Origin: Pseudomonadota bacterium
Lineage (GTDB): Bacteria > Bdellovibrionota > Bacteriovoracia > Bacteriovoracales > Bacteriovoracaceae
Length of the DNA: 64,000 nt
Reading direction: 5' to 3'
NCBI GenBank assembly: GCA_027488375.1
Contig: JAIYBW010000004.1
Location: forward strand, 620,001-684,000
Positions 18,401 to 26,185 of the stretch are shown here, in pieces (the stretch's first letter is position 1; every line of letters begins with the position of its first letter). The notes beneath the pieces were generated by a model. The model searched no databases. It was given only the letters and a program-made list of their open reading frames with translations, and was not told where the DNA came from. Position numbers and translations under genes: made by a program.

Positions 18401-20860
18401 AACAAAAGAAAGGATATAGAGCAAAAACAAAAAAGCATCATCAAGAAAAGAAATTTAACTATATCAAATGAAAAATCCCCTTTCGCTTCAACTAAAGATT
18501 TAGATTATTACAATTCATTTGGTGGTTTTATAAACAATGGTATGACATATCGCATGTTAGTTAATGATCAAATTTCTCCACCGGCCCCATGGATAAATGT
18601 TATTGCGAATAATCCTAATTTCGGTTTTCAAATATCTGAAGCAGGTCAGGGATTTACTTGGGCTATTAATAGTCGTCAAAATCGCCTAACGAAATGGACA
18701 AATGATGCTTTGTCAGAAGAAATGTCGGAATTTTTAATAATTGAAAACTTAGAAACGACAGATTTGTGGTCACCCACCCCCTTGCCAATGAGTGATGGCC
18801 TTAATTATTTAATTGATTTCACTCCAGGAATTGTGACATTCAAGCATGACTCATCCGGGATAATTCAGACTTTAAAGATGTTAGCTCCCTTAAATGACCA
18901 TTTGAAAATCATTGAATTAAATTTAAAAAATAAAAATGATAAAACCCAGGCTCTCAAAATTTCATATTTTATTGACTGGCAAGTCTCTGCACCAGATGAT
19001 TATTTCCGCCCTATTGAGTTATATTGGGACGATTCTCTTAAAATACTTACCGCTAAAAATTCTTATCATAAGGATTTCTCAACAAAAATTTCCTTTTTCA
19101 CATCTTCTCAAGAACCAAGTTCAGTCCATACTGAATTACCTAATAGTCCTTTCTTACACAAAAACTTCCTTTCAAATTCCAATTATAGTTCTTTGACTAT
19201 TATTATTAAGATTCCCGCCTTCGAAGATAGGAATTTAATATTTCTCCTCGGCCAGGAGGAAAGCTTCGCCAAAATTATTGACCTAAAAAATAAATATTCC
19301 CAAGATAACCAAATAGAACAAACGATCAAGGAAGTTGAAGAGAGCTGGACACAAACACTCTCAAAAATACAAATAGAAACTCCGTCAAAACAGCTTAATA
19401 TTCTTTTTAATAATTGGCTTCTTTATCAAACGTTATCATGTCGAATTTGGGCACGCTCGGCTTTTTATCAGTCTGGTGGTGCATATGGTTTCAGAGATCA
19501 GCTTCAAGACGTTATGGCCATGATCTACTCAAGTCCAAAGTTAACCAGGGATCATATCCTGTTATCAGCGTCTCACCAATTCACGGATGGAGATGTTCAA
19601 CATTGGTGGCATCCTCCCACAGGCCAGGGCATAAGAACTAAATTTAGCGATGATCTCCTTTGGCTCCCCTACGTTGTTTCTTTCTATATCAACATTACTG
19701 AAGATTTTAGTATTTTAGAAAATGAAATTCCCTATCTTGAGCCCGTTGATATTCCAGAAGGACAAGATGAAATTTATTTTAATCCAAAAGTTTCGGCTAC
19801 AACTGGTTCTCTCTACGAACATTGCCTAAAAGCGATTCTGAGATCAATGCCGACAGGCGAACATGGTTTACCCCTCATGGGCAGTGGTGATTGGAATGAT
19901 GGAATGAATAAAGTTGGACATGAGGGCAAAGGAGAAAGTGTATGGCTTTCATGGTTTTTGATGGCAACTCTAAAAAACTTTTTACCCATATGTGAAAGAT
20001 CAAATGATTATCACCATCTAAATTTATTTCAAAGTCACATTTCTAAACTTCAAATTTCAACTGAGGCCAATGCTTGGGATGGTGATTGGTACGTGAGAGC
20101 ATTTTTTGATAACGGTGAAAAAATAGGTTCTAAAGAAAATCAAGAATGTAAAATCGACTCCATTGCTCAGAGTTGGGCGATACTATCAAATTCTGGAGAG
20201 AAAAAGAGATCACGCAAGGCCATTGAATCTGCCTATGATAGATTATTCGATATTCAAAATAAAATTATTAAACTCTTTGACCCTCCATTTGAGAAGTCGG
20301 CTCAAAATCCAGGTTACATCAAAAACTACCTCCCTGGAGTCAGAGAAAATGGTGGTCAATATACTCATGCAGGCATCTGGCTCATGATGGCCTTTGCCGA
20401 GGTTGGAGATAGTGAAAAAACGTGGAAACTCCTCGAAGCATTAAACCCGATCAATCATTCTCTGGATGAAAAAAGTGCGAACCAATATAAACTTGAGCCC
20501 TATGTTGTGGCCGCTGATATTTATAGTGAAGATCCAAATATAGGTCGAGGTGGTTGGAGCTGGTATACGGGCTCATCAGGTTGGCTTTACCGAGCAATAC
20601 TTGAAAGCTTTATAGGCCTAAAATTAAATGGTGATGAATTACAATTCAAACCTTGCCTCCCCCAAGAATGGGAAATGGTCAAAATTGATTTTCGTTATGA
20701 AGATAAGATTATCCATATCAAATTAATAAACTCACCAACTGATCAACCGTTTTTAATCAACGGTATTGAAGCACCCTTTCCTGCAATTAAGCTAGACAAG
20801 GATTTGGCCCAAAATGATATTACAATTAATCTTCCATTCTCTAAGCTTATGGAGCAATGA
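12497..20860 (+). CDS. cgs: Cyclic beta-1,2-glucan synthase (GT84-glycoamylase-GH94)
   Basis: The ATG at 12497 follows GGAG at 6 nt, giving 2787 residues, close to the ~2830-2870 of Brucella Cgs and Agrobacterium ChvB. Order: a helical N-terminus; membrane helices around 390-450; the GT84 glycosyltransferase with DADTQLP at ~601 and HRWVRGDWQ at ~748-756; more helices; a glycoamylase-like domain (WGISESGYN ~1348, MAHHQGMS ~1444); and a C-terminal GH94 phosphorylase with YGFRDQLQD ~2328 and GSGDWNDGMN ~2465. In the family these domains initiate, elongate, control chain length and cyclise the periplasmic glucan. All modules look intact. Sampled lines seem more AT-rich than many neighbours. Confidence 0.93.
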   Translation: MLHPMEQSSQSNERESLIVDSNTIFFPQEKSFYKIRKEIKKFSKSILLYKKKLTESDIKSQQNHSFYWFLDNYYLLKEQINILNRDFPQKFCNTLPRIKDGKNKVLPRIFELINPLINKLEGKIEISELENYLLDFQTQNELTTGEIWATTIALRIGLIEELIKQLELVIKRAKEGLHAEIVANKLFEIVATEDFEQIDLMKFLKQELQAANKITDTFITELLTRIKDQDPAFHEMIQSLKEDLKLTSEELQELFIKEHVEQAKNQIIISNIINSIRTITKMEWHPFFEKISKTNSILKNDPANEYDQMDAQTKDSYRKEVEKISRDFKIRESYVAKACLSLAQDKAIHVGFILFRDGRKDLFEKLKVNDGPIQELKTFIGSHPAQFYFSMIIIIFAFSYLTLLYLLRAPDLNYYLNIFLGMILILPASEFSIGIVNIIITQVKKPKNLFKMDFRKEIPSIHKTMVVIPCLLINKKTIDELTQQIELHYLSNKDDNIFFGILGDLTDHNEEIKADDNELIEYTTKKIENLNGRHRGSEKFFFFHRKRKWNSSEDKWICYERKRGKISEFNELIRGNKQTTFQANNIDWELFKNIQYIITLDADTQLPIDAAKKLIGTIAHPLNTPVFDETTKKIKSGYAIIQPRVSVSMISSIQTRFAQIFSGNTGLDPYTTAVSDVYQDLFSEGNYTGKGLYHIDAFEKVLKDIIPENIILSHDLFEGCLARVGLATDIELYDDYPENFTVFSKRNHRWVRGDWQLIGWLKKNVRNARNEKIQNPISYLGRWKILDNLRRSLVAPATMISLGLIWIESNLNSVIWSALIIIAINSSVICSILIDIVKVRQNSIHEHIKNNSLALRIKFEQIFLMMVYLPEMSLVNCDAIIRSLYRTIVSKKNKLEWVSFSQIQNGHKTNDWKDLISFGPLFSFNLFLLIYFLNKEALLISFPFITSWLLTPYITYGTQRKIPPKYLPLKEQEINEFRRYARLTWHFFEHFANAEDNWLAPDNFQEEPMPKVAHRTSPTNIGLQLISNLSAFDLGYISLNKFMELTEKKLITIQKLEKYKGHLYNWYDTQSLLPLTPKYISTVDSGNLAGYLITLKQGAIELADNLTEILSRTNKEGIQDCLNLINEKIDNCESKKNAWVLKIKSIINLMNQDLIKLDLNQISLKSKQIVKLLTEMSDEDRDKNYFEMIILSQNLASLIENLIEDKNLNLNKTRMRLKTIAYQAHDIAYGMDFKFLFDQDKMIFSIGVNESEAKPDRSYYDLLASESRLASYFAIAKGDIPSEHWFRLGRQMVQTKSGRVLVSWSATMFEYLMPLLIMRRYEDSLLDQTYESIVSDQIKHGERNKTPWGISESGYNARDLHYNYQYAAFGIPEIGLKTSSHENHVISPYSTMLASMVTPQESLKNLKQLENLGMLGQFGFYESLDYSKSRIPKDQNFTIVKSFMAHHQGMSLVSFNNLINNQIMQRRFHAENRVRATQILLQERSPIAVKITSKLKDNETPEQELKLQNKEPYRKTGNIIDSYLHSQVLSNSKLSLMISGVGDGYLKLDSHYLGRWKNDHFNGQEILLGDKDNDHIFSYRCLKNEPRIIRAETILAEENVEFIRETSDIKMETSIIVSCENNVEIRKIRITNKTDRVKELELGTFQELALCPPKAYNTHPSFYNLFVRTQYLPDYKALVAKRQDHHSEKKIFSFQMLNPEIDNQEIELFETDKSKIITRYNQRATHYFDMNASFEKSTGAVLDPIFAFKKKFSVRPQESINYYLVTGLAYEENDLQRLIQKYSRVNFFESEFKLSWVTSQNLLQHLKIDLSKTFVYQQICSALFRYHQISKKQRTHIEKNNLTQPDLWSLGISGDAPILTITLKSEKNIRTIRDLLHAHEYLGLKGHSFDLVILNQEDKGYLNKVNDEIIRQITICNSFHHMNKPCGIFIFSTQQIGEEKTNLILAISNLTFIAEAGDLATQINRHEKNKRKDIEQKQKSIIKKRNLTISNEKSPFASTKDLDYYNSFGGFINNGMTYRMLVNDQISPPAPWINVIANNPNFGFQISEAGQGFTWAINSRQNRLTKWTNDALSEEMSEFLIIENLETTDLWSPTPLPMSDGLNYLIDFTPGIVTFKHDSSGIIQTLKMLAPLNDHLKIIELNLKNKNDKTQALKISYFIDWQVSAPDDYFRPIELYWDDSLKILTAKNSYHKDFSTKISFFTSSQEPSSVHTELPNSPFLHKNFLSNSNYSSLTIIIKIPAFEDRNLIFLLGQEESFAKIIDLKNKYSQDNQIEQTIKEVEESWTQTLSKIQIETPSKQLNILFNNWLLYQTLSCRIWARSAFYQSGGAYGFRDQLQDVMAMIYSSPKLTRDHILLSASHQFTDGDVQHWWHPPTGQGIRTKFSDDLLWLPYVVSFYINITEDFSILENEIPYLEPVDIPEGQDEIYFNPKVSATTGSLYEHCLKAILRSMPTGEHGLPLMGSGDWNDGMNKVGHEGKGESVWLSWFLMATLKNFLPICERSNDYHHLNLFQSHISKLQISTEANAWDGDWYVRAFFDNGEKIGSKENQECKIDSIAQSWAILSNSGEKKRSRKAIESAYDRLFDIQNKIIKLFDPPFEKSAQNPGYIKNYLPGVRENGGQYTHAGIWLMMAFAEVGDSEKTWKLLEALNPINHSLDEKSANQYKLEPYVVAADIYSEDPNIGRGGWSWYTGSSGWLYRAILESFIGLKLNGDELQFKPCLPQEWEMVKIDFRYEDKIIHIKLINSPTDQPFLINGIEAPFPAIKLDKDLAQNDITINLPFSKLMEQ

Positions 20861-21962
20861 TCCTAGAAAAATAGTGAGTTTTGTAAGCTCCACTTGCTTG
20901 AGTCGAGCTTATGTTTCGAAAGCGAACTTTTGAGTTTTGGTATCCAGAGCTACGCTGAATAGTAAACTCAAACTTATTCGCCGATTTTCGAAATAAGGTC
21001 AGACTTGCGTTCGTATAACATTTACTTTCATTTGCACAGGAATCTAAATAGAGCGCTCCAGTTGTTTTATGAGTTCTTGAGAGTAAATAGGCATTGTCTT
21101 CTTGAGGAAGCTCTAATCCTACATCACAAACTGTATCCGGACCACTAAAGACCTCGACTCTCAGATACTTATCAGAGCAAAAATTTAAATCGGCATGACT
21201 ACATTCTTTTTTAAACATTAATTCATTAGAAGTTGCTGATCTCGTTATTTTTGAAATTTTGTAGTCCCCATTTGTACGAGAAATCCTAAGATAACAGGTC
21301 TTCTCTACAGGATTTGTTACAGAAAAAATGACTCCATTATTTAAAATTTCAGATTTGTTTGTAGCAACAGAATGAGACAAGGTAATGTTTTCTCCGCTTC
21401 CAGGAGGAATAACCACCACTTGTTCAGTGCCTTGCCCTAAACTATCATCATCATCGTCATCTTCGTCATCATCATCGTCATCATCATCGTCATCATCATC
21501 ATCATCATCGTCATCACTACTTGTCCCACCAATTGAAGTGATGCTTCCCGTAGTCGTTCCTCCAGTGGTTGTGCCACCCGTAGTCGCTCCACCCGTAACC
21601 GTTCCACCCGTCGTCGTTCCACCAGTAGTCGTTCCACCAGTAACCGTTCCTCCAGTAGTTGTTCCACCCGTCGTCGTTCCACCCGTCGTCGTTCCACCCG
21701 TCGTCGTTCCACCAGTCGTCGTTCCACCAGTAGTCGTAGATGAACTTGATCCTGTAGTACCTGATCCACTTTCTGAGCTAGAAGAACTATCACTCGATAC
21801 GGAGCTCGTTTCCGTTGCTGTTGATGATTGATCCGTGCTTGTGGTTCCAGAGTTTGAATTTGTGACTTGAGTATCTGTACTCGGAGTATTAATCACATCT
21901 TTGGTTGGAGCGGGAGCAGGTGAGCAGCTTACGATAAAAATTAAGACTAAAAAATACTTCAT
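20847..21962 (-). CDS. Lipoprotein with pentapeptide TTTGG repeats and a poly-aspartate tract
   Basis: The signal ends in a lipobox with Cys13 (FIVSC), so the mature protein is lipidated and probably surface or periplasmic. A Ser/Thr-rich linker leads to 13 pentapeptides of TTTGG type (residues 76-140), then 17 Asp, one Glu and 6 Asp (150-173). A ~195-residue C-terminal domain with paired cysteines follows, of no family I recognise. AGGGAGAG precedes the ATG only 11 bp after the GH16 stop, so it is probably co-transcribed with that glucanase. The acidic tract could bind calcium; this is inference. Confidence 0.8.
   Translation of the reverse strand: MKYFLVLIFIVSCSPAPAPTKDVINTPSTDTQVTNSNSGTTSTDQSSTATETSSVSSDSSSSSESGSGTTGSSSSTTTGGTTTGGTTTGGTTTGGTTTGGTTTGGTVTGGTTTGGTTTGGTVTGGATTGGTTTGGTTTGSITSIGGTSSDDDDDDDDDDDDDDDDDEDDDDDDSLGQGTEQVVVIPPGSGENITLSHSVATNKSEILNNGVIFSVTNPVEKTCYLRISRTNGDYKISKITRSATSNELMFKKECSHADLNFCSDKYLRVEVFSGPDTVCDVGLELPQEDNAYLLSRTHKTTGALYLDSCANESKCYTNASLTLFRKSANKFEFTIQRSSGYQNSKVRFRNISSTQASGAYKTHYFSRIIAP
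21444..21515. repeat. Trinucleotide (GAT/GAC) tract coding poly-aspartate
   Basis: Twenty-four near-identical triplets, read as GAT or GAC on the minus strand with one GAA, encode 17 Asp, Glu and 6 Asp. Slippage would change length in whole codons without breaking the frame. Confidence 0.95.
21543..21737. repeat. 15-bp tandem repeat, 13 units, coding TTTGG pentapeptides
   Basis: Thirteen consecutive 15-bp units encode the pentapeptide TTTGG with variants TVTGG, ATTGG and TTTGS. Third codon positions vary among units (ACG, ACT, ACC), so the peptide repeat looks selected rather than newly duplicated in every copy. The first six units are the most alike. Confidence 0.95.
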
Positions 21963-21973
21963 TGCAACTCTCC

Positions 21974-23530
21974 CTAAATAACAACCACTTTAAAGACATG
22001 ATTTCCTTCACCGGCACCAGTCGGACCACACTTTTCAAACCAAGCAGTCACAAGATACATGCCTGCGGCGAGATTATCAGTCCGAAAGACTATTTCTTTT
22101 GTTTCATTTTCACCCAAAATACCTTCATACAAGTGGCCTCTCTTAGCTCCCTCTCCTGCCCCTTGTACGACATCAACTCCAACAATTTGTCCGGTAAGGG
22201 CCACAATACTGAACTGAACTTTTCCACAGTATTGATGAGATGTAATTCTTGCCGTCATGTCTCGACCGCTCAGCTGAGGGCTTGGGAAAGCATTTATTTC
22301 AACCGAAGCCGTCTCACCTTTATTCGTGTTGTAGTTATAAACAGTATCCTTATCACGGAATTTAATACACTTTTTTGGATCGTCTTCGGCCGTACAACGT
22401 TTGTAAGTTCGTACATAATCAATAATATGATTGGTTGTTTTAAAATTATCAAGATCAGGCTGATATTTTTTCTTCTTGCCCGCTGCTCTCTCAATTGTAG
22501 TATTAAGAATCCAGAAAAATGGATGATTTGGAATTCGAGCAGGATGCTTGAATCGTTCTTCTAGCTCATCAGCAGAATAATTTGTCCCATCTGATTCATG
22601 GTATTTACTTCTGATGAGGTCATCTTTATAAACAGTTTCTATCACTTCATCATCAAAAATAAATTTAACGTAATTTGGGGTCCACTCTGCTGAATAAGTA
22701 TGATAGTTCGTCGTAATAGTGTTGGATTTACCATATCCACCTTTGTTACCTGCTATATTTTGGTCACAATCACCCGTAATAAGACCACCTTTATATTTTT
22801 TCCCTTCTTGATCGGCCCACATTTCCATGATGTCGATCTCACCACTGAAAGGCCAACCACAACCTTGTCCAGCCGAGTTTTTATCTGGCTCAATATCTGG
22901 AAGTAACCAGTGGGCCGGCCACGTACCAGGACCACCAGGAAGAATCGCTCTCACCTCAAAACGTCCATACTCCTGGGCAAAGCCAACTTTCTGACCTTGA
23001 TTCTCATGAGTTTTACTATTAATCCCACCAGATAGTATTGGACACTTTTTGCTAAAATTTTCCCAACCGGCTTCAGGATCATAAAATTTTCTTTTGCAAT
23101 CAAGCTGACTCGAAGGAGTTGAACTGCGACTAGCGTACAGATAAAGATTTCCGTCTTTAACTTCGACCTGAGATGGATTTAGTGCATTAATACCTTGACC
23201 TTCTGGGGCATCAAAATCCATCCAATTATACAAATCATAAACTCGCCAATTACACTTATTTAAATTTTTCAACTGGGTATGATACTCGGGGCGACACTCT
23301 TTTTGTGTCCAGTATTGAATCAAACACTGTGGCTTCATATCAAAACAATTCGAAGGCGTTCCTCGGGCAATCGCCCTATCACGGTCTTCAAACTCATCTT
23401 CAAAGGTAATTTTCCATCCATACTTTGTTTCATCTTCAGCAGCTGGTGATCTTGATGACTCCAACTTCTCTTCCATTTGAAGAGGTATCAAGATGCCTAG
23501 GAGAAGCAACATGAAAAAAGAACGTACCAT
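21974..23530 (-). CDS. Secreted GH16 family endoglucanase-like protein (A)
   Basis: After a signal peptide (~1-18) comes a cysteine-rich segment (Cys62, 69, 79, 93), then a GH16 beta-jelly-roll. The catalytic signature GEIDIMEMW has nucleophile Glu231, Asp233 and acid/base Glu236, the ExDxxE form with a beta-bulge seen in laminarinase-type enzymes. WPAHWLLPDIE and YHTYSAEWTPNYVKF are further family blocks. A C-terminal ~110-residue beta-rich domain follows. GH16 enzymes cut beta-1,3 or beta-1,3-1,4 glucans, galactans and similar polymers; the substrate here is unknown. A paralogue with the same four-Cys segment is at 32518. The ATG lies 7 nt after a FliA-like -10 box. Confidence 0.9.
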   Translation of the reverse strand: MVRSFFMLLLLGILIPLQMEEKLESSRSPAAEDETKYGWKITFEDEFEDRDRAIARGTPSNCFDMKPQCLIQYWTQKECRPEYHTQLKNLNKCNWRVYDLYNWMDFDAPEGQGINALNPSQVEVKDGNLYLYASRSSTPSSQLDCKRKFYDPEAGWENFSKKCPILSGGINSKTHENQGQKVGFAQEYGRFEVRAILPGGPGTWPAHWLLPDIEPDKNSAGQGCGWPFSGEIDIMEMWADQEGKKYKGGLITGDCDQNIAGNKGGYGKSNTITTNYHTYSAEWTPNYVKFIFDDEVIETVYKDDLIRSKYHESDGTNYSADELEERFKHPARIPNHPFFWILNTTIERAAGKKKKYQPDLDNFKTTNHIIDYVRTYKRCTAEDDPKKCIKFRDKDTVYNYNTNKGETASVEINAFPSPQLSGRDMTARITSHQYCGKVQFSIVALTGQIVGVDVVQGAGEGAKRGHLYEGILGENETKEIVFRTDNLAAGMYLVTAWFEKCGPTGAGEGNHVFKVVVI

Positions 23531-23537
23531 AGTTCAA

Positions 23538-23564
23538 TTATCGGATTTATCTTGAAAAATTTGA
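23538..23564 (-). promoter_or_regulatory. FliA (sigma-28)-like promoter of GH16 gene A
   Basis: On the minus strand TCAAATTT, an 11-nt spacer and TCCGATAA match the sigma-28 consensus TAAAGTTT-N11-GCCGATAA at 6/8 and 7/8 positions with exact spacing. Only 7 nt separate the -10 box from ATG, so transcription should begin at or next to the start codon; no ribosome-binding site is present. Confidence 0.75.
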
Positions 23565-23643
23565 GTCTTTATTGAGTTGAAGCTTCATTATTTACTAAAG
23601 AGAATAGGCCATGAAACCTTAATAATAAAATCAAGGGGATAAC

Positions 23644-24393
23644 ATGGAAGAATTTCAATACAAAGTTGCTCTCATAACGGGTGCGGGGTCTGGAATTGGG
23701 AGGGAGACCGCCAAAATGTTCGCGAAATATGGCGCCCAAGTAGTCGTGAGTGACCAGGATGAGACTTCAGGGCAAGGTACGGTGAACATGATTCGTGAAC
23801 TTGGGGGCAAGAGCACATTTATTAAATGTAATGTAGCCGTTGAGGCAGAGGTTCAAGAATTAATCTCAAAAACAGTCAAAGAATATGGTCGCTTAGACTG
23901 CGTCTTCAACAATGCTGGAATAGAGGGAAAATCCCAAACAATAAATGAATGCACCCGTGAAAGCTGGGACACAACTGTGAGCGTAGATTTAACTGGAGTC
24001 TGGCTATGCATGAAATATGAAATTGAGGTTATGCAAAAGTTTGGTGGAGGAAAAATTGTTAATTGCTCATCGATTGCTGGAATTATTGGCTTTGAAAATT
24101 TGTCCCCCTACGTGGCGAGCAAGCATGGAATCATAGGTCTTACAAAAACAGCCGCCCTAGAATTTGCCAAAAAAGGAATAAGGATCAATGCTGTTTGCCC
24201 AGGTGTTATTGAAACACCTATGCTGAGAAGATTTACTCAAGGTGATGTAGAAAGTATGGCCAAAGAAGTTCCAATGGGCCGGATAGGTCAACCGAATGAA
24301 ATAGCAGAAACAGTTATATGGCTTTGCTCAGATAAATCATCTTATATTACTGGTCAGGCGATTATTATTGATGGTGGTTGGACGAGTAAGTAG
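23644..24393 (+). CDS. Short-chain dehydrogenase/reductase (SDR)
   Basis: A classical 249-residue SDR. The NAD(P)-binding TGAGSGIG motif is near residue 12, NNAG stabilises the central sheet, and the catalytic Ser, Tyr and Lys appear in NCSSIAG and YVASK. The C-terminal GQAIIIDGGW is standard. An acidic residue after the second strand (VVSDQDE) suggests NAD rather than NADP. The substrate cannot be assigned; relatives include glucose 1-dehydrogenase and hydroxysteroid dehydrogenases. AAGGGG precedes the ATG, and the gene is divergent from GH16 A. Confidence 0.88.
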   Translation: MEEFQYKVALITGAGSGIGRETAKMFAKYGAQVVVSDQDETSGQGTVNMIRELGGKSTFIKCNVAVEAEVQELISKTVKEYGRLDCVFNNAGIEGKSQTINECTRESWDTTVSVDLTGVWLCMKYEIEVMQKFGGGKIVNCSSIAGIIGFENLSPYVASKHGIIGLTKTAALEFAKKGIRINAVCPGVIETPMLRRFTQGDVESMAKEVPMGRIGQPNEIAETVIWLCSDKSSYITGQAIIIDGGWTSK

Positions 24394-24395
24394 TG

Positions 24396-25190
24396 TTAAG
24401 AACGAATCCGAATATCACAACTTAAGTGCTGAGAAGCAAAATTTAAAATTCGTTCTTCATGAAGAGAAATTTCTGACGTGCGCACAATCCCCAGCAAACC
24501 AAGGGTACGACAATACTTTTTTGAATCACCGGTTAGGCCCAAAGAGAATTGTGAGGGGGACTTACCTCCTCCTGGGTAAACTTCCCATGATTGGATTTCA
24601 TTCCATGGAATAAATATATCTGGTTGTTGATATTTTAAGGCAAACACCACTCCACTTTGAGTGATCATTTCAAATGGAAGATGCATCCCTTCATGAGTAA
24701 ATAAAACTCTTCTCACCGGAGATAACTTTAATAAATCTTTTTTCTTATTAAGATCAATTCTCAAAAAAATAATGGCCGTAGAGAAAATAGAAATAATGAT
24801 CGCATTCAACCAAAAAAAGATATTACCAAAAGAGTATTCAAAATCATTTAAAATGAACTGAAAATTTAATACAAACAGAACAACAATAAGGGCAATCACA
24901 ATTGGCCATGCATTGAATTCATATTTTTTTAAACTTTCCACAAGAGGGATCTCAATGATTTCATTCTTTGACATAGAATCCATAGCAACTGGTGAAGATT
25001 TTATAATTTTTTTCACCCTTTGAGACCATAGTCCAATGGCGATAATCACACCAAAAAACAAGGTGAGAATCAAACCATACAAAAGTCCCTGGTAAACTCC
25101 AAAAAGGGCGACACCTAAGGCGCAGATCAAGACGACAGTCACAATCGAAAAGAATAGTACGATATAATCAAAGGTTTTCTTAAAATTCAT
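24396..25190 (-). CDS. Membrane protein of unknown function, possible PH-like C-terminal domain
   Basis: The 264-residue protein has two pairs of transmembrane helices (about 9-55 and 95-150). The soluble C-terminus (HEGMHLPFEMI, then FIPWNEIQSWEVYPGG) resembles bacterial PH-like domains of membrane proteins; this resemblance is by eye only. It starts 3 bp after the AlkB-like gene, so the two form an operon, and it may be an accessory to that enzyme. No known electron-transfer motif is present. It converges on the SDR gene with a 2-bp gap. Confidence 0.6.
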   Translation of the reverse strand: MNFKKTFDYIVLFFSIVTVVLICALGVALFGVYQGLLYGLILTLFFGVIIAIGLWSQRVKKIIKSSPVAMDSMSKNEIIEIPLVESLKKYEFNAWPIVIALIVVLFVLNFQFILNDFEYSFGNIFFWLNAIIISIFSTAIIFLRIDLNKKKDLLKLSPVRRVLFTHEGMHLPFEMITQSGVVFALKYQQPDIFIPWNEIQSWEVYPGGGKSPSQFSLGLTGDSKKYCRTLGLLGIVRTSEISLHEERILNFASQHLSCDIRIRS

Positions 25191-25192
25191 GA

Positions 25193-26179
25193 CTAAATTT
25201 CCTGAGATCTTTTATTCATAACTTTAAACCAAAGCGAAGGAATAAGAGAAAGTAATATCATCCCAGGGTATCCAGTTGGTAACTGTGGCGCATCTTCATG
25301 GTGACGCAAAAGATAATACTTCCTATTGATATTGGCATGGTGGTCTGAGTGCCTAGATAGATCAAATAATATCGCCCGCGAGAATGGATGATTGGAATTC
25401 CAAGAATGCCTAGGACTTACCTTTTCAAATTTGCCTGGTGCGATTTCTTTTCTTGAGAGTCCATAGTGTTCAATATAGTTCACGGATTCAAGTAAAAGAA
25501 TCCCAAAAGTAGCTGAGAGAAAAAAGCAAATCAGTGCTAGAAGATTAAAAAAAACGAAGATGAATACAAGAGCTAAAAGCTGCAGAATAATAGCTCTTAT
25601 CATTTCACGCCGATCAATTCCCCAGGCCGAAACAAAACTATCCTTAATTGATCGAAGCCAAAAACGATAAAGAGATTCATTCAATCTTGAGCTTTCTGGA
25701 TCAAGAGGTGTTGAAACATGTTTATGATGTCCCTTATTATGCTCAATAAAAAAATGCCAGTACAATGATGTGGAAAGAAGGACTTTTGCAAAAGTCTGCT
25801 GCCATCGACTGGTTCTGTGCCCAAGTTCATGACCAACATTAATTCCCAACACACCACAACCGATTCCCATACTAAGAACGAGGCCAATCCGAGTAATAAG
25901 ATCTAAATCTCTCTGCATCAAAATCAGAAAATAAATGACTAAAAAAAGTTGTACCGGAACCATGGCCCATAAAATCAGATCATAAAAAAGATCATCTTTT
26001 TTTAAGAGTTCCTCCGATGGAGAAAAATTATACGAGTTTTCTTTCATGATTAATTCAAAGGCCGGTAACACAAAAAAAGAATAGATAAGGGGAAGATAAG
26101 AAAATGTCCCCTTCAGGAACAGCGCCAACCCTATTGATAGGGGAATCGTAAAGGATAACAAATAAAAAGACCTAGGCAT
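25193..26179 (-). CDS. AlkB-like non-haem di-iron membrane hydroxylase (alkane 1-monooxygenase family)
   Basis: All histidine motifs of membrane alkane hydroxylases are present: His117-Glu-Leu-Gly-His121, EHNKGHH at 146-152, NYIEHYG at 234-240 and LSRHSDHH at 274-281. The family C-terminus HEDAPQLPTGYPGM follows. AlkB enzymes hydroxylate the terminal carbon of alkanes or fatty chains using rubredoxin and a reductase; neither is encoded nearby. At 328 residues it is shorter than Pseudomonas AlkB (~400), mainly at the N-terminus. Hydroxylation of a lipid chain rather than growth on alkanes is equally possible. No ribosome-binding site precedes the ATG. Confidence 0.85.
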   Translation of the reverse strand: MPRSFYLLSFTIPLSIGLALFLKGTFSYLPLIYSFFVLPAFELIMKENSYNFSPSEELLKKDDLFYDLILWAMVPVQLFLVIYFLILMQRDLDLITRIGLVLSMGIGCGVLGINVGHELGHRTSRWQQTFAKVLLSTSLYWHFFIEHNKGHHKHVSTPLDPESSRLNESLYRFWLRSIKDSFVSAWGIDRREMIRAIILQLLALVFIFVFFNLLALICFFLSATFGILLLESVNYIEHYGLSRKEIAPGKFEKVSPRHSWNSNHPFSRAILFDLSRHSDHHANINRKYYLLRHHEDAPQLPTGYPGMILLSLIPSLWFKVMNKRSQEI

Positions 26180-26185
26180 GATCTT

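Noticed and set aside
21543..21737. CRISPR-like regular array
   Set aside because: Units are 15 bp, contiguous, without spacers, and in frame within a coding repeat.
21385..21831. Open frame on the + strand coding long Ser and Val-Pro runs
   Set aside because: It is the antisense of the poly-Asp and TTTGG repeats of the lipoprotein gene; its periodicity comes entirely from that repeat.
21962..22564. 200-codon + strand frame
   Set aside because: Fully antisense to GH16 A, which has a signal peptide, catalytic motif and promoter; the frame has no start signal or protein-like composition.
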